Part shown: piece after piece, positions 36,108 through 45,124 of the stretch
Numbering within the stretch: position 1 is the stretch's first letter
How the letters are laid out: every line of letters starts with the position of its first letter
NCBI RefSeq assembly: GCF_020026455.1
Contig: NZ_JAHHQJ010000011.1
Location: forward strand, 1-64,000
Source of the DNA: Alistipes sp.
Lineage (GTDB): Bacteria > Bacteroidota > Bacteroidia > Bacteroidales > Rikenellaceae
Reading direction: 5' to 3'
Length of the DNA stretch: 64,000 nucleotides
Program-made: the position numbers and the translations under genes
The notes under the pieces: model-generated
The model's database searches: none
Seen by the model: the letters and a program-made list of their open reading frames with translations, nothing else
Told to the model about the DNA's origin: nothing

Positions 36108-37652
36108 TCAGAGATGCAGCGTCCGGAACAACTTGCGGTAGGAGCACTCCTCGTCGACGAGCGCCGGCAACGACTCGATCTTGACGCGCTCCTGCTCCAT
36201 CGTATCGCGGTGACGGACCGTCACGGTTCCGTCCTCCAGCGTCTGACCGTCGACCGTCACGCAGAACGGCGTGCCGATGGCATCCTGACGGCGGTAGCGT
36301 TTGCCCACGGAGTCTTTCTCGTCGTAGACGACATTGTAATCGTATTTCAGCAGGTCGACGATCTTCTGAGCCACTTCGGGCATGCCGTCCTTCTTCACCA
36401 GCGGCAGCACGGCCACCTTGACCGGAGCCAGTGCGGGCGGGAATTTCAGCACGACACGCGAATCGCCGCCGTCGAGCGTCTGCTCGGTATAGGCCGCCGA
36501 CATCACCTGCAGGAACATGCGGTCCACGCCGATCGACGTCTCGACCACATAGGGCACATAGCTCTCGCCCGTCTCCGGATCGAAGTACTGCAACTTCTTG
36601 CCCGACAGCTTCTGGTGGCTGCCCAGGTCGAAGTCCGTGCGCGAGTGGATGCCCTCGACCTCCTTGAACCCGAACGGGAAGTTGTATTCGATGTCCGTCG
36701 CGGCATTGGCGTAGTGGGCCAGTTTGTCGTGGTCATGGAAGCGGTAGTTGTCGTCGCCGAAGCCCAGCGCACGGTGCCAGGCCATGCGGGTGTTCCTCCA
36801 CTCGTTCCACCACTTCATTTCGGTCCCGGGGCGCACGAAGAACTGCATCTCCATCTGCTCGAACTCGCGCATGCGGAAGATGAACTGACGGGCCACGATC
36901 TCGTTGCGGAAGGCCTTGCCGATCTGCGCAATGCCGAACGGGATTTTCATGCGGCCGGTTTTCTGGACGTTCAGGAAGTTGACGAAGATACCCTGCGCCG
37001 TCTCGGGACGCAGGTAGATGGTGCTGGCTCCCTCGGCCGTAGAACCCATCTGGGTCGAAAACATCAGGTTGAACTGCCGCACCTCGGTCCAGTTGCGCGT
37101 ACCGGAGATCGGGCAGGCGATCTCGCAGTCGACAATGATCTGGCGCAACTCCGCCAAATCGTTGGCGTTCAGCGCATCGGCAAAACGCTTGTGCACCTCG
37201 TCGCGTTTGGCCGCGGTCTCCGCCACGCGCGGCGACGTCTCGCGGTATTTGGCCTCGTCGAAATCGGCGCCGAAGCGCTTGCGGGCCTTCTCGACCTCTT
37301 TTTCGATCTTTTCATCCTGTTTGGCCATCCAGTCCTCGATCAGCACATCGGCGCGGTAACGCTTCTTCGAATCCTTATTGTCGATCAGCGGGTCGTTGAA
37401 GGCCGACACATGGCCCGAGGCCTCCCACGTCTTGGGATGCATGAAGATCGCGGCGTCGATGCCGACGATGTTCTCGTGCAGTTTGACCATCGAATCCCAC
37501 CAATATCGCTTGATGTTGTTCTTCAACTCCACGCCGTTCTGGCCGTAGTCGTACACGGCTCCCAGACCGTCGTAGATCTCGCTCGAAGGAAACACGAATC
37601 CGTACTCCTTGCAATGCGCTACCAGCTTTTTGAAAAGTTCTTCCTGAGTCAT
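36108..37652 (-). CDS. glyS: Glycine--tRNA ligase (single-chain, class II)
   Basis: A 514-residue dimeric GlyRS of the eukaryote/archaea-like type. The start is MTQEELFKKLVAHCKEYGF (37652); an upstream extension in frame is rejected. Motif 2 reads IGKAFRNEIVARQ, the glycine pocket includes REFEQMEMQFF, and motif 3 is GVDRMFLQVM near 400. The C-terminal anticodon-binding domain begins LAPVKVAVLPLV. A TATTTTTG box lies about 35 bases upstream. ruvX follows directly. Confidence 0.97.
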   Translation of the reverse strand: MTQEELFKKLVAHCKEYGFVFPSSEIYDGLGAVYDYGQNGVELKNNIKRYWWDSMVKLHENIVGIDAAIFMHPKTWEASGHVSAFNDPLIDNKDSKKRYRADVLIEDWMAKQDEKIEKEVEKARKRFGADFDEAKYRETSPRVAETAAKRDEVHKRFADALNANDLAELRQIIVDCEIACPISGTRNWTEVRQFNLMFSTQMGSTAEGASTIYLRPETAQGIFVNFLNVQKTGRMKIPFGIAQIGKAFRNEIVARQFIFRMREFEQMEMQFFVRPGTEMKWWNEWRNTRMAWHRALGFGDDNYRFHDHDKLAHYANAATDIEYNFPFGFKEVEGIHSRTDFDLGSHQKLSGKKLQYFDPETGESYVPYVVETSIGVDRMFLQVMSAAYTEQTLDGGDSRVVLKFPPALAPVKVAVLPLVKKDGMPEVAQKIVDLLKYDYNVVYDEKDSVGKRYRRQDAIGTPFCVTVDGQTLEDGTVTVRHRDTMEQERVKIESLPALVDEECSYRKLFRTLHL

Positions 37653-37686
37653 CGTATTCTCTGTTGTTAACTGATTTTCCAACTCA

Positions 37687-37694
37687 CAAAAATA
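37687..37694 (-). promoter_or_regulatory. -7 box TATTTTTG of glyS-ruvX
   Basis: Minus-strand TATTTTTG lies 34 bases upstream of the glyS ATG. No well-spaced -33 TTTG is visible. Confidence 0.5.
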
Positions 37695-37860
37695 CAAAAT
37701 AAATGACAACAAGGATCCCCGACAGGGATTTTATTTTGCGAGAGAGGCGACATACAACCGGAAAAAACGCATCGGCGTTTTCGTGCGGGAGAAAACCGGA
37801 TCTCTTCACGGAACGACACCGGACAAAAAAGCGGTCGGGAGGTTGCCATTCCCGAACCGA

Positions 37861-37925
37861 ACTTTTCGGGGGGGGGGCTTTTCGGGGAGGACTTTTCGGA
37901 GAGACTTTTCGGGAGGGGGACTTGT
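37861..37925. repeat. Short tandem repeat ACTTTTCGG(G)n, 13-17 bp
   Basis: Four units of ACTTTTCGGGGAGG-type sequence (lengths about 17, 13, 13 and 16) and a partial fifth lie at 37861-37925, including an 11-G run. They lie in the 37653-38061 gap between the glyS promoter and the radC terminator. I see nothing else in that gap. Confidence 0.75.
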
Positions 37926-38003
37926 TTGAAAAATGTCACGGAGGGGAAAGGCCTCGCGAAAATCACCGGGAACAGGCTCTTCCTGCGACACGATCAGCGC
38001 CCG

Positions 38004-38037
38004 AAAAACGAACGGCGGACCTTGTCGGACCGCCGTT
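38004..38037 (-). terminator. Terminator after radC
   Basis: AACGGCGG (38011-38018) pairs with CCGCCGTT (38030-38037). The A-run at 38004-38008 becomes a U-tract on the minus strand, 25 bases past the radC stop. Confidence 0.85.
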
Positions 38038-38061
38038 TATCTTACTTGCCTGCCGGGAAGC

Positions 38062-38700
38062 TCAGCGCCCTATCAGCCCTTCGCGCAGGAACGAGAAATC
38101 GCCGTCGCGGGCGATGATGATGTGGTCCAGCAGCCGAATATTGAACAGGGCCGCGGCGCGCGCCACGCGCTCGGTCAGCACCTTGTCCTGCCCGCTGGCC
38201 TCGGGCGTCCCCGAAGGGTGGTTGTGCACCAGAATCAGCTGTGTAGCCAGCAGTTCCAGCGCCCGTTTGACAATCAGCCGGTGGTCGACGACCGTGGCGG
38301 TCACCCCGCCCTGGCTGATGCGGCAACGTTCGATAATCCGGTTCGACGAGGTGAGATAGACTGCCCAGCACTCCTCGTAGGAAAGGCGTTCCAGCTGCGG
38401 CCGGAACAGACGCACCACATCGTCGCCCGTATTGATGAAATCGCTCCCCGAATCCCCGGAAGCGGCTGCCCGGCGTCCGAATTCCGCAGCGGCCAACAGC
38501 AGCCGCGCCCGTTTCAGTCCCAGCCCCCCGACCATGCGCAGGCGGGCTTCGGGCTGGTCGCCGATACGCGCCAGCGACCCGCCACAGGCCGAAAGCACCG
38601 CCTCGGCCAACTGCTCGTCGTCGGTCAGCAGGGCCAGCAACTCCCGGTCGCTCAAGGCTTCCACACCCCGGGGCGCCATCTTATCGAGGATATTCTTCAT
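38062..38700 (-). CDS. radC: RadC/JAB-domain protein
   Basis: A 212-residue protein. A helix-hairpin-helix-like N-terminal half (VGGLGLKRARLLLAAAE) is followed by a JAB/MPN domain with the complete JAMM metal motif HNHPSGTPEASGQD. Despite the name, a role in DNA repair is doubtful for the family; the domain is a predicted metal-dependent hydrolase. It stands alone between a repeat array and a strong terminator. Confidence 0.93.
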   Translation of the reverse strand: MKNILDKMAPRGVEALSDRELLALLTDDEQLAEAVLSACGGSLARIGDQPEARLRMVGGLGLKRARLLLAAAEFGRRAAASGDSGSDFINTGDDVVRLFRPQLERLSYEECWAVYLTSSNRIIERCRISQGGVTATVVDHRLIVKRALELLATQLILVHNHPSGTPEASGQDKVLTERVARAAALFNIRLLDHIIIARDGDFSFLREGLIGR

Positions 38701-38749
38701 AAAAGTGAGGTGACTCTCTACGAATTTATTCCGTTTTCATTCCGACAGC

Positions 38750-39020
38750 CGGAGCGGTCGAAACTGTCGAAGCTATCTGAACAACCGGAGCAGTCAGAGC
38801 AGTCAAGGCAGTCGAAGTAACCGAGTCAACCGGGACAGCCGGGACGGCCGGGACGGCCGAAGCAACTGGAGCAATCAGGCCAACCGGAGCGGTCAGAGCG
38901 GTCGATGCAACTGAGCCAACCGGAACCTTCGAAGCAGCCGGGTCAACCGGAACTGTCGAAGCTATCTGAACAACCGGAGCGGTCAGAGCGGCCGAAGCAA
39001 CCGGGCCAACCGGAACCGTC
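38750..39020. repeat. Degenerate 9-bp-periodic array with a 189-bp long-range duplication
   Basis: Runs of CCGGAGCGGTC, GTCGAAGCA and CAACCGGA alternate with a 9-base rhythm. A longer block beginning AACTGTCGAAGCTATCTGAA occurs at 38762 and again at 38951, period 189. Both 9 and 189 are multiples of three, so a minus-strand frame (38726-39169) stays open and reads as a Pro/Val/Ala/Ser/Thr-rich chain. I consider that frame probably not a gene. The array fills most of the 38701-39128 gap between rnc and radC. Confidence 0.8.
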
Positions 39021-39128
39021 ATCAGCGGACCGTGGCTGAAACCGGCCCCAAGGCTTCTCCCCCTCCCTCTCTTCTCTCCAAGACCCGGGCGCAGGACCGG
39101 AGCGAGCGTGCAACAGGTTCTCCGGACG

Positions 39129-39923
39129 CTACAACCCGCTTTCCAAGCGGGAATCTTCCAACCGGTCAACCTTGTCCAGCAGCGACGCGCACTGTTCGTC
39201 GCTCATGTATTGCGACACGGAAAATGCCGCATGCTGTTCGGCCTCCTTCTTCGAATCCCCGGCGCCATGGCCGACCTCCATGCCGTCGACCAGCACCGTG
39301 CAGTAGAAAACCGGGTGGTTCGGGGCGTATTCCTTATCGTGTTCCGTGCGGAACTCGACCTGGTGGCGGTTCTTCTGGCTCCACTCGATCAGGCGGCTCT
39401 TGAAATCGCTTTCCGACTCGGTCAGCTCCTCCAGATTCAGAAAGCGGAAATAGATGTTATTGATCAGCAGGCGGTTGACAAAGTCATAGCCCTGATCGAG
39501 GTAGACCGCCCCCATCATCGCTTCGAAGGCGTCACCATAGATATGCTTCTGGGTAATACCCGTGCCGCCGTTCGAAATCACGTGGACATCCAGCCCGAGG
39601 TTCACGGCAAGGGCATTGAGCGACTGCCGCGAGACGATCTTCGACCGCAACTGGGTCATGAAACCCTCGTCGCGATCGGGATATTCGATGAACAGATAGT
39701 CCGAAGTCACGGCCTCGATCACAGCGTCGCCCAGATATTCCAGACGCTCGTTGTTGATCGCGCGGCCGTCCTCCAAAACCAAAGAAGCTGACTTGTGAAT
39801 CAAAGCCAGCTTGTAGAGTTCGACGTTGTGCGGAATGAACCCGAACAGATCGTCGACAATTCTGTAATATGCCCGGTCACGCCCGAAATTCCGTCGGATA
39901 GGACGCAGTAAAAAGTCAATCAC
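39129..39923 (-). CDS. rnc: Ribonuclease III
   Basis: A 264-residue dsRNA endonuclease for rRNA and mRNA processing. The catalytic signature NERLEYLGDAVIEAV lies near 58-72 and the second acidic motif GDAFEAMMGAVYLDQG near 130-145. A dsRNA-binding domain occupies the C-terminal third (HPVFYCTVLVDG...GDSKKEAEQHAA). It follows fabF by 22 bases, giving the familiar acpP-fabF-rnc order. Confidence 0.97.
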   Translation of the reverse strand: MIDFLLRPIRRNFGRDRAYYRIVDDLFGFIPHNVELYKLALIHKSASLVLEDGRAINNERLEYLGDAVIEAVTSDYLFIEYPDRDEGFMTQLRSKIVSRQSLNALAVNLGLDVHVISNGGTGITQKHIYGDAFEAMMGAVYLDQGYDFVNRLLINNIYFRFLNLEELTESESDFKSRLIEWSQKNRHQVEFRTEHDKEYAPNHPVFYCTVLVDGMEVGHGAGDSKKEAEQHAAFSVSQYMSDEQCASLLDKVDRLEDSRLESGL

Positions 39924-39945
39924 GGCACCTCGGACGTTACAAGGA

Positions 39946-41193
39946 TCAGAGTTTGCGGAAAATAACCGTCGCGTTGTGACCGCCGAATCCGAACGTGTTG
40001 CTCAACGCACACTTCACGTCGCGCTTCTGCGCCACGTTAAGCGTCAGATTCAGTTTTTCGTCGATCTCGGGATCGAGGTTCTCGCAGTTGATCGTGGGGG
40101 GAACCACACCGTGCGTCAGCGCGAAAATGCAGGCCAGAGCCTCCACCGCACCGGCAGCACCCAGCAGGTGTCCCGTCATCGATTTGGTCGAGGAGATGTT
40201 CACGTTGTAAACATGGTCGCCCAGAACGCCGGCTACGGCCTTCAGTTCGGGAATATCGCCCGCGGGGGTCGACGTTCCGTGCACGTTCACATAGTCGATA
40301 TCCTCAGGGGCAATGCCCGCGTCCTTGATGGCGTCGCGCATCGCTTTCATGGCCCCCTTTCCTTCGGGATGCGGAGCCGTGAAGTGGTAAGCGTCGGCCG
40401 AAATACCTCCGCCTACGACCTCGCAATAGATCTTCGCACCGCGCGCCTTGGCATGCTCGTACTCCTCCAGAATCAGCGCACCGGCACCCTCGCCGATCAC
40501 AAAACCGTCGCGGTCCTTATCGAAGGGGCGCGAAGCGTGCTGCGGATCGTCGTTGCGCGTCGAAAGCGCCTGCATGGAGTTGAAGCCGCCGACCGAAGGC
40601 TCGTTGACCGCAGCCTCCGAACCGCCGGCCACCATAACGTCGGCCTTGCCGTAACGGATGGCGTCGAAAGCAGCCGTGATGCCGTGGTTCGACGAAGCAC
40701 ACGCCGATACCGTGCAGTAGTTCGGACCCATGAAGCCGTACTTCATGGAGATGAAACCGGCCGCGATGTCGGAAATCATGCGGGGAATAAAAAACGGGCT
40801 AAACCGCGGGGTTCCGTCCCCTGCGGCCCAGCCCACACACTCATCGAAGAACGATTTGATTCCTCCGATGCCCGAACTCCAGATAACGCCCACCTGCTCC
40901 TTGTCGACCGTTTCGAGATCGAGAGCAGAATCCTCCACGGCCTGCGTGGCCGCGATCAGGGCATACTGCGTAAAGAGGTCGTACTTACGCACCTCCTTAC
41001 GGTCGAAATACTGGTTCGGATCGTAATTTTTTACTTCACAAGCGAACTTGGTCTTAAACTTTTCGGCATCGAAATGAGTAATGGGTGCGGCACCGCTGAC
41101 TCCCTTCTCCAGATTCGAAAAATACTCCTCTATACTATTACCGAGCGGGTTTATCGTACCGATGCCCGTAACAACTACTCTTCTTTCTGTCAT
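39946..41193 (-). CDS. fabF: 3-oxoacyl-ACP synthase II
   Basis: A 415-residue condensing enzyme extending acyl-ACP with malonyl-ACP. The nucleophile is Cys165 in TVSACASSNH. The two catalytic histidines lie in VNVHGTSTPAGD (near 303) and STKSMTGHLLGAAG (near 340). It sits between acpP (49 bases upstream) and rnc. Confidence 0.98.
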   Translation of the reverse strand: MTERRVVVTGIGTINPLGNSIEEYFSNLEKGVSGAAPITHFDAEKFKTKFACEVKNYDPNQYFDRKEVRKYDLFTQYALIAATQAVEDSALDLETVDKEQVGVIWSSGIGGIKSFFDECVGWAAGDGTPRFSPFFIPRMISDIAAGFISMKYGFMGPNYCTVSACASSNHGITAAFDAIRYGKADVMVAGGSEAAVNEPSVGGFNSMQALSTRNDDPQHASRPFDKDRDGFVIGEGAGALILEEYEHAKARGAKIYCEVVGGGISADAYHFTAPHPEGKGAMKAMRDAIKDAGIAPEDIDYVNVHGTSTPAGDIPELKAVAGVLGDHVYNVNISSTKSMTGHLLGAAGAVEALACIFALTHGVVPPTINCENLDPEIDEKLNLTLNVAQKRDVKCALSNTFGFGGHNATVIFRKL

Positions 41194-41242
41194 AAATTTA
41201 AGGCTTTATCAGTCGTGAAATGAAAAAGTTGTCTAAGGGTAA

Positions 41243-41479
41243 TTATTTCTTGTGCTCCTCAATGTACGAGATTGCGTCGCCAACGGTAGCGATCTTCTCA
41301 GCGTCCTCATCCGGGATCTGGATATCGAAAGCCTTCTCGAACTCCATGATCAGCTCTACAGTGTCGAGCGAGTCTGCGCCCAGGTGGTTGGTGAAGCTTG
41401 CTTCGGGTACTACCTCCGACTCCTTAACACCCAGCTTGTCGACGATGATCTCGACAACTTTTGATTGAACTTCTGACAT
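41243..41479 (-). CDS. acpP: Acyl carrier protein
   Basis: A 78-residue acidic four-helix protein. The phosphopantetheine attachment site is Ser37 in LGADSLDTVEL. It is first in acpP-fabF-rnc, driven by a TACTTTTG promoter that forms one arm of a dyad shared with the divergent pepE promoter. Confidence 0.98.
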   Translation of the reverse strand: MSEVQSKVVEIIVDKLGVKESEVVPEASFTNHLGADSLDTVELIMEFEKAFDIQIPDEDAEKIATVGDAISYIEEHKK

Positions 41480-41540
41480 AATTTTAATTTTTTAGTTAAA
41501 CAATTATTTGGAAATAGTTCTTTTACATTTCCAGAGCAAT

Positions 41541-41575
41541 TTTGCGCAAAAGTAACACTTTTTTTATTACTTTTG
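41541..41575 (+). promoter_or_regulatory. pepE promoter, TTTG-N23-TACTTTTG
   Basis: TACTTTTG at 41568-41575 with TTTG at 41541-41544. The -7 box is the right arm of a perfect inverted repeat, CAAAAGTAA (41547-41555) / TTACTTTTG (41567-41575). Confidence 0.55.
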
Positions 41576-41580
41576 ACAAA
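41547..41580 (-). promoter_or_regulatory. acpP promoter, TTTG-N22-TACTTTTG
   Basis: Minus-strand TACTTTTG at 41554..41547 with TTTG at 41580..41577. It overlaps the pepE promoter face to face, so the two RNA polymerases would compete. Confidence 0.65.
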
Positions 41581-41657
41581 AGAGCCTGTTTTTTTATTCA
41601 CAACTTTTTCGACATTTAGCACAAAAATTTAATTAATACGCTCAAAACCATAGCCTT

Positions 41658-42359
41658 ATGAAATTGCTTCTAATCTCGAATTCGACCAATGCCGGCGAGG
41701 AATACCTGCGTTATCCGCTCCCGGAAATAGGGCGTTTTCTCGACGGGGTGCGCCAAATCGTCTTCGTCCCCTACGCGGCCGTCACGTTCTCCTACGCCGA
41801 TTACGAAAAAAAGGTGCAGGCGCGTTTTGCCGAACTGGGCATCCGCCTGCGTTCGGTACACCGGGCCAAGGATCCAGCCGCACTCATCCGCGAGGCTGAA
41901 GCGATCTGCGTCGGGGGCGGCAACACGTTCGCCCTGGCCAAAAAGATGCAGCAGCAGGGGCTGATGACGGCCATCCTCCGCAAAATCAAGGCCGGAACGC
42001 CCTACGTGGGCTGGTCGGCAGGCAGCAACGTCTGCTGCCCGACGATCTCGACGACAAACGACATGCCCATCGTGGAGCCCGAGTCGTTCAAGGCCATCGG
42101 GGCCATCAAATTCCAGATCAACCCCCACTACCTCGACGCCAACCCCGCGGGACACGCCGGGGAGACCCGCGAACAGCGCATTCTGGAGTATATCGAGGCC
42201 AATCCGCGCCGCTGGGTGGCCGGACTGCGCGAAGGATGCATGCTGCGCTACGAGGACGGAAAACTGGAACTGATCGGCAACCGCCCGATGCGGATGTTCC
42301 GCAAGGGGGTCGAGACGTTCGAGGTCGAGCCGGGCGGCGACCTGTCGTTTTTATTATAA
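41658..42359 (+). CDS. pepE: Dipeptidase E (alpha-aspartyl dipeptidase)
   Basis: A 233-residue serine peptidase of family S51, cutting Asp-X dipeptides in the cytoplasm. The nucleophile Ser120 is in GWSAGSN. Asp135 (TTNDMPI) and His157 (INPHYLD) complete a triad at the same numbers as the Salmonella enzyme. It is transcribed divergently from acpP and followed 15 bases later by tyrA. Confidence 0.96.
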   Translation: MKLLLISNSTNAGEEYLRYPLPEIGRFLDGVRQIVFVPYAAVTFSYADYEKKVQARFAELGIRLRSVHRAKDPAALIREAEAICVGGGNTFALAKKMQQQGLMTAILRKIKAGTPYVGWSAGSNVCCPTISTTNDMPIVEPESFKAIGAIKFQINPHYLDANPAGHAGETREQRILEYIEANPRRWVAGLREGCMLRYEDGKLELIGNRPMRMFRKGVETFEVEPGGDLSFLL

Positions 42360-42374
42360 ATAGGTATATCGTTT

Positions 42375-43217
42375 ATGAAAGTACTGATTGCGGGTCTGGG
42401 ACTCATCGGAGGCTCGTTCGCCCTGGCCCTTCGCGACCACGGCATCGCGAAGGAGATACTCGGGGTCGAAAGTTCCGAAGAACACGCCGCCGAGGCGTTG
42501 AAGCTGGGCCTTGCGGACCGGATCGTGGGTTTCGAGGAGGGGATTCCGGAAGTTGACCTCGTGGTGCTGGCCACCCCTGTCGACACCATCCCGCTGATGG
42601 CCGTCAAGGCGCTCAATCGTGCCGACGGCAAGCAGGTGGTCATGGACATGGGGTCGATCAAGGGCGAGTTGTGCGAGGTGATTTCGATGCACGCCCGCCG
42701 CGGGCGCTTCGTCGCCGCGCACCCGATGTGGGGCACGGAATACAGCGGGCCGAAAGCCGCCCAGCGGGGTGCCTTCACGGGCCGCAGCGTCGTGCTGTGC
42801 GACACGGTGCGGAGCGACAAGGACGCCCTGGCCACGGTTGAAGGGATCTTCCGCACGCTGGGCAGCCCGGCCGTCTACATGGACCCCGAAGAGCACGACC
42901 TGCACGCGGCCTATGTCTCGCACATCTCGCACGTCACCTCGTTCGCACTGGCGCTCACGGTGCTCGAAAAGGAGCGCGAGGAGCGCCACATCTTCGACCT
43001 GGCGGGCGGCGGTTTCGAGAGCACGGTGCGTCTAGCCAAGAGTTCGGCGGCAACGTGGATCCCGATCCTGCTGCGCAACAAATACAACGTGCTGGATGTC
43101 CTGCGCGAACACATACACCAGCTGCAGATCATGCGCCGGATGCTCGAACGCGACGACGCCGAGGGGTTGAAAAACGCCATGGAGCGCGCCAACACCATCC
43201 AACGCATCATCCACTGA
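42375..43217 (+). CDS. tyrA: Prephenate dehydrogenase
   Basis: A 280-residue NAD(P)-dependent enzyme making 4-hydroxyphenylpyruvate in tyrosine synthesis. The Rossmann motif is GLGLIGGS at 7-14. Catalytic His regions read AAHPMWGTEYSG (near 115-126) and HAAYVSHISHVTSFALA (near 176-192). No chorismate mutase domain is fused. Its stop overlaps the yraN start by one base (TGATG). Confidence 0.96.
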   Translation: MKVLIAGLGLIGGSFALALRDHGIAKEILGVESSEEHAAEALKLGLADRIVGFEEGIPEVDLVVLATPVDTIPLMAVKALNRADGKQVVMDMGSIKGELCEVISMHARRGRFVAAHPMWGTEYSGPKAAQRGAFTGRSVVLCDTVRSDKDALATVEGIFRTLGSPAVYMDPEEHDLHAAYVSHISHVTSFALALTVLEKEREERHIFDLAGGGFESTVRLAKSSAATWIPILLRNKYNVLDVLREHIHQLQIMRRMLERDDAEGLKNAMERANTIQRIIH

Positions 43218-43582
43218 TGAACGCGACAGCCGAAACAGGCCGGGCCGGCGAACGTGCCGCAACGGAATACCTCCGAAGTGCCGGATACGAGATCTGCGCA
43301 CTCAACTGGCGGCAGGGTCGTTACGAGCTGGACATCGTGGCCCGCAAGGACGGCGTGCTGCACTTCGTGGAGGTCAAGACCCGCCACTCCGGGTCGCTCA
43401 CTCCTCCCGAGGGCGCCGCCACACAGCGTAAGTTCCGGGCCTTGTCCCGCGCCGCGACCTGCTACCTGGGCGTCACGGGCTGGGAGGATGAAGTGCAGTT
43501 CGACCTGGCGGCCGCCGAAGTCGACGACAAGGGCGGCATCCGCGTCGAACTGATTGAAAACGCGCTGGAATACAATTGGTAA
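43217..43582 (+). CDS. yraN: YraN/UPF0102 nuclease-like protein
   Basis: A 121-residue protein of the restriction-endonuclease-like fold. GRAGERAATEYL at the N-terminus and YELDIVARKDGVLHFVEVKTR (Asp, Glu and Lys of the active site) match the family. Start at the ATG overlapping the tyrA stop. Members are presumed nucleases in replication or repair; the substrate is unknown. Confidence 0.92.
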   Translation: MNATAETGRAGERAATEYLRSAGYEICALNWRQGRYELDIVARKDGVLHFVEVKTRHSGSLTPPEGAATQRKFRALSRAATCYLGVTGWEDEVQFDLAAAEVDDKGGIRVELIENALEYNW

Positions 43583-43583
43583 T

Positions 43584-43614
43584 TTTGCAGTTCCGACAAA
43601 TTATGCTATCTTTG
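43584..43614 (+). promoter_or_regulatory. Promoter TTTG-N19-TATCTTTG of waaA
   Basis: TTTG at 43584-43587 and TATCTTTG at 43607-43614 are 19 bases apart, just after the yraN stop. The leader to the ATG at 43695 is about 75 bases. Confidence 0.85.
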
Positions 43615-43694
43615 CCGGACTGAAAAAAAACAGCCTGAGGTCGGGTTACCGGGCGCGGGCGTTAGAAACTGAAAACTCAACACCGTAAATACCG

Positions 43695-44921
43695 ATGTGG
43701 TTCTATAATTTCGGTCTGATTCTCTACGTCTGGGCCATCCGTCTCGTGGCTCCGCGCCATCCGAAGGCCCGCCTTTGGATCGAAGGCCGCAAAGACCTCT
43801 TCCTCCGTATGCGCGAGGCAATCGCCCCGACGGACCGGGTCATCTGGATACACGTCGCGTCGCTCGGAGAGTTCGAGCAGGGCCGCCCCATCATCGAACA
43901 GATCCGCAAGACGCACCCCGAATACAAGATTCTCCTGACCTTCTTCTCGCCTTCGGGTTACGAAATCCGCAAGAACTACAAGGGCGTCGACTACATCTTC
44001 TACCTGCCGATCGACACGCCGGGCAATGCCCGCCGGTTCCTCGACGCCGCACATCCCGAAATCGCCATCTTCGTCAAATACGAGTTCTGGCTCAACCTGC
44101 TGCGCGAACTGCGCCGCCGGAAAATCCGCACCTACGTCGTGTCGGCCATCTTCCGCCGCAATTCGGTCTTCTTCCGCCCCTACGGCGGCATGTGGCGGCA
44201 GGCGCTGGAGTCGTTCGACGTGATGTTCGTGCAGAACGAGGAGTCGAAAAAACTGCTGGCGACGCTGGGATTCGACAACGTGCTGGTGGCCGGGGACACG
44301 CGCTTCGACCGGGTGGCGGAGATCGCCCACACGGCCAAACGCATCGATGTCATCGACCGCTTCAAGGGCGACAAGCGCCTGTTCGTGGCCGGATCGACCT
44401 GGGAGCCGGATGAAGAACTGCTGATTAGGCTGATAAACGACAATCCCGATGTGAAATTCGTCGTTGCACCCCACGAAATGGACGAGTCGCGCATCGCGCG
44501 GCTGATGGCCGAGATCAAGAACGGAGCCCTGCGCTACACGCAATGCACGCCCCGCACGAGCTACGGCTCGCGGCAGGTGCTGATCCTCGACACGGTGGGT
44601 ATTCTCGCCTCGGTCTACGGATATGCCACCTGGAGCTATATCGGCGGCGGATTCGGCGCCGGCATCCACAACACACTCGAAGCCGCGACATTCGGGCTCC
44701 CGGTGGCCTTCGGACCCAACTACCTGAAATTCAAGGAAGCCCGTGACCTGGTGACGCTCGCGGCCGCCCGCTCGGTGACCGACTACGAGCAGTTGCGCAC
44801 GTGGTTCGTGCCCCTGCGCGACAACGAGGATTTCCTGCTGAAAACCAGCCGCATCGCCAAGGACTACACCACCCGGCATCAGGGAGCCACAGGCATCATC
44901 GTCAAAACAATTTTCCACTGA
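43695..44921 (+). CDS. waaA: 3-deoxy-D-manno-octulosonic acid (Kdo) transferase
   Basis: A 408-residue GT30 enzyme adding Kdo to lipid A precursor at the inner membrane. An N-terminal hydrophobic anchor (about 3-19) precedes the catalytic Glu region WIHVASLGEFEQGRP (52-65). The donor-site segments AGSTWEPDEELLI and GAGIHNTLEAATFGLPVAFGPN lie in the C-terminal half. Length fits. It stands alone downstream of yraN. Confidence 0.96.
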   Translation: MWFYNFGLILYVWAIRLVAPRHPKARLWIEGRKDLFLRMREAIAPTDRVIWIHVASLGEFEQGRPIIEQIRKTHPEYKILLTFFSPSGYEIRKNYKGVDYIFYLPIDTPGNARRFLDAAHPEIAIFVKYEFWLNLLRELRRRKIRTYVVSAIFRRNSVFFRPYGGMWRQALESFDVMFVQNEESKKLLATLGFDNVLVAGDTRFDRVAEIAHTAKRIDVIDRFKGDKRLFVAGSTWEPDEELLIRLINDNPDVKFVVAPHEMDESRIARLMAEIKNGALRYTQCTPRTSYGSRQVLILDTVGILASVYGYATWSYIGGGFGAGIHNTLEAATFGLPVAFGPNYLKFKEARDLVTLAAARSVTDYEQLRTWFVPLRDNEDFLLKTSRIAKDYTTRHQGATGIIVKTIFH

Positions 44922-44973
44922 ACCGCCGGCAGGGACCTGTCTTCCCGGCCGGGCGAGTGAGATTCGCACACCG

Positions 44974-45023
44974 AAAAAACGGGGCGGATGGAGCGTGCAT
45001 CACGCAAATCCATCCGCCCCGTT
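44974..45023 (-). terminator. Long perfect hairpin, terminator facing the minus strand
   Basis: AACGGGGCGGATGGA (44978-44992) pairs over all 15 bases with TCCATCCGCCCCGTT (45009-45023), and an inner GCGTG/CACGC stem extends it. An A-run (44974-44979) gives a minus-strand U-tract; no T-run follows on the plus strand. It lies 270 bases past the phosphatase stop and 57 past waaA. Confidence 0.8.
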
Positions 45024-45124
45024 AACAGTTTGCGGGACAAACGACCGTTCCCAATCCCGGGAGTGCGGGCATCCGGACGGCAGACCGTCTTCGCCGGAGA
45101 CCTCGTGGCGTGCTCCTCTTCACG

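Noticed and set aside
38726..39169. Pro/Val/Ala-rich protein gene between rnc and radC
   Set aside because: Not listed as a gene: open only because the repeat period is a multiple of three, it overlaps the rnc 3 prime end, and it has no start signal. Kept as a finding.
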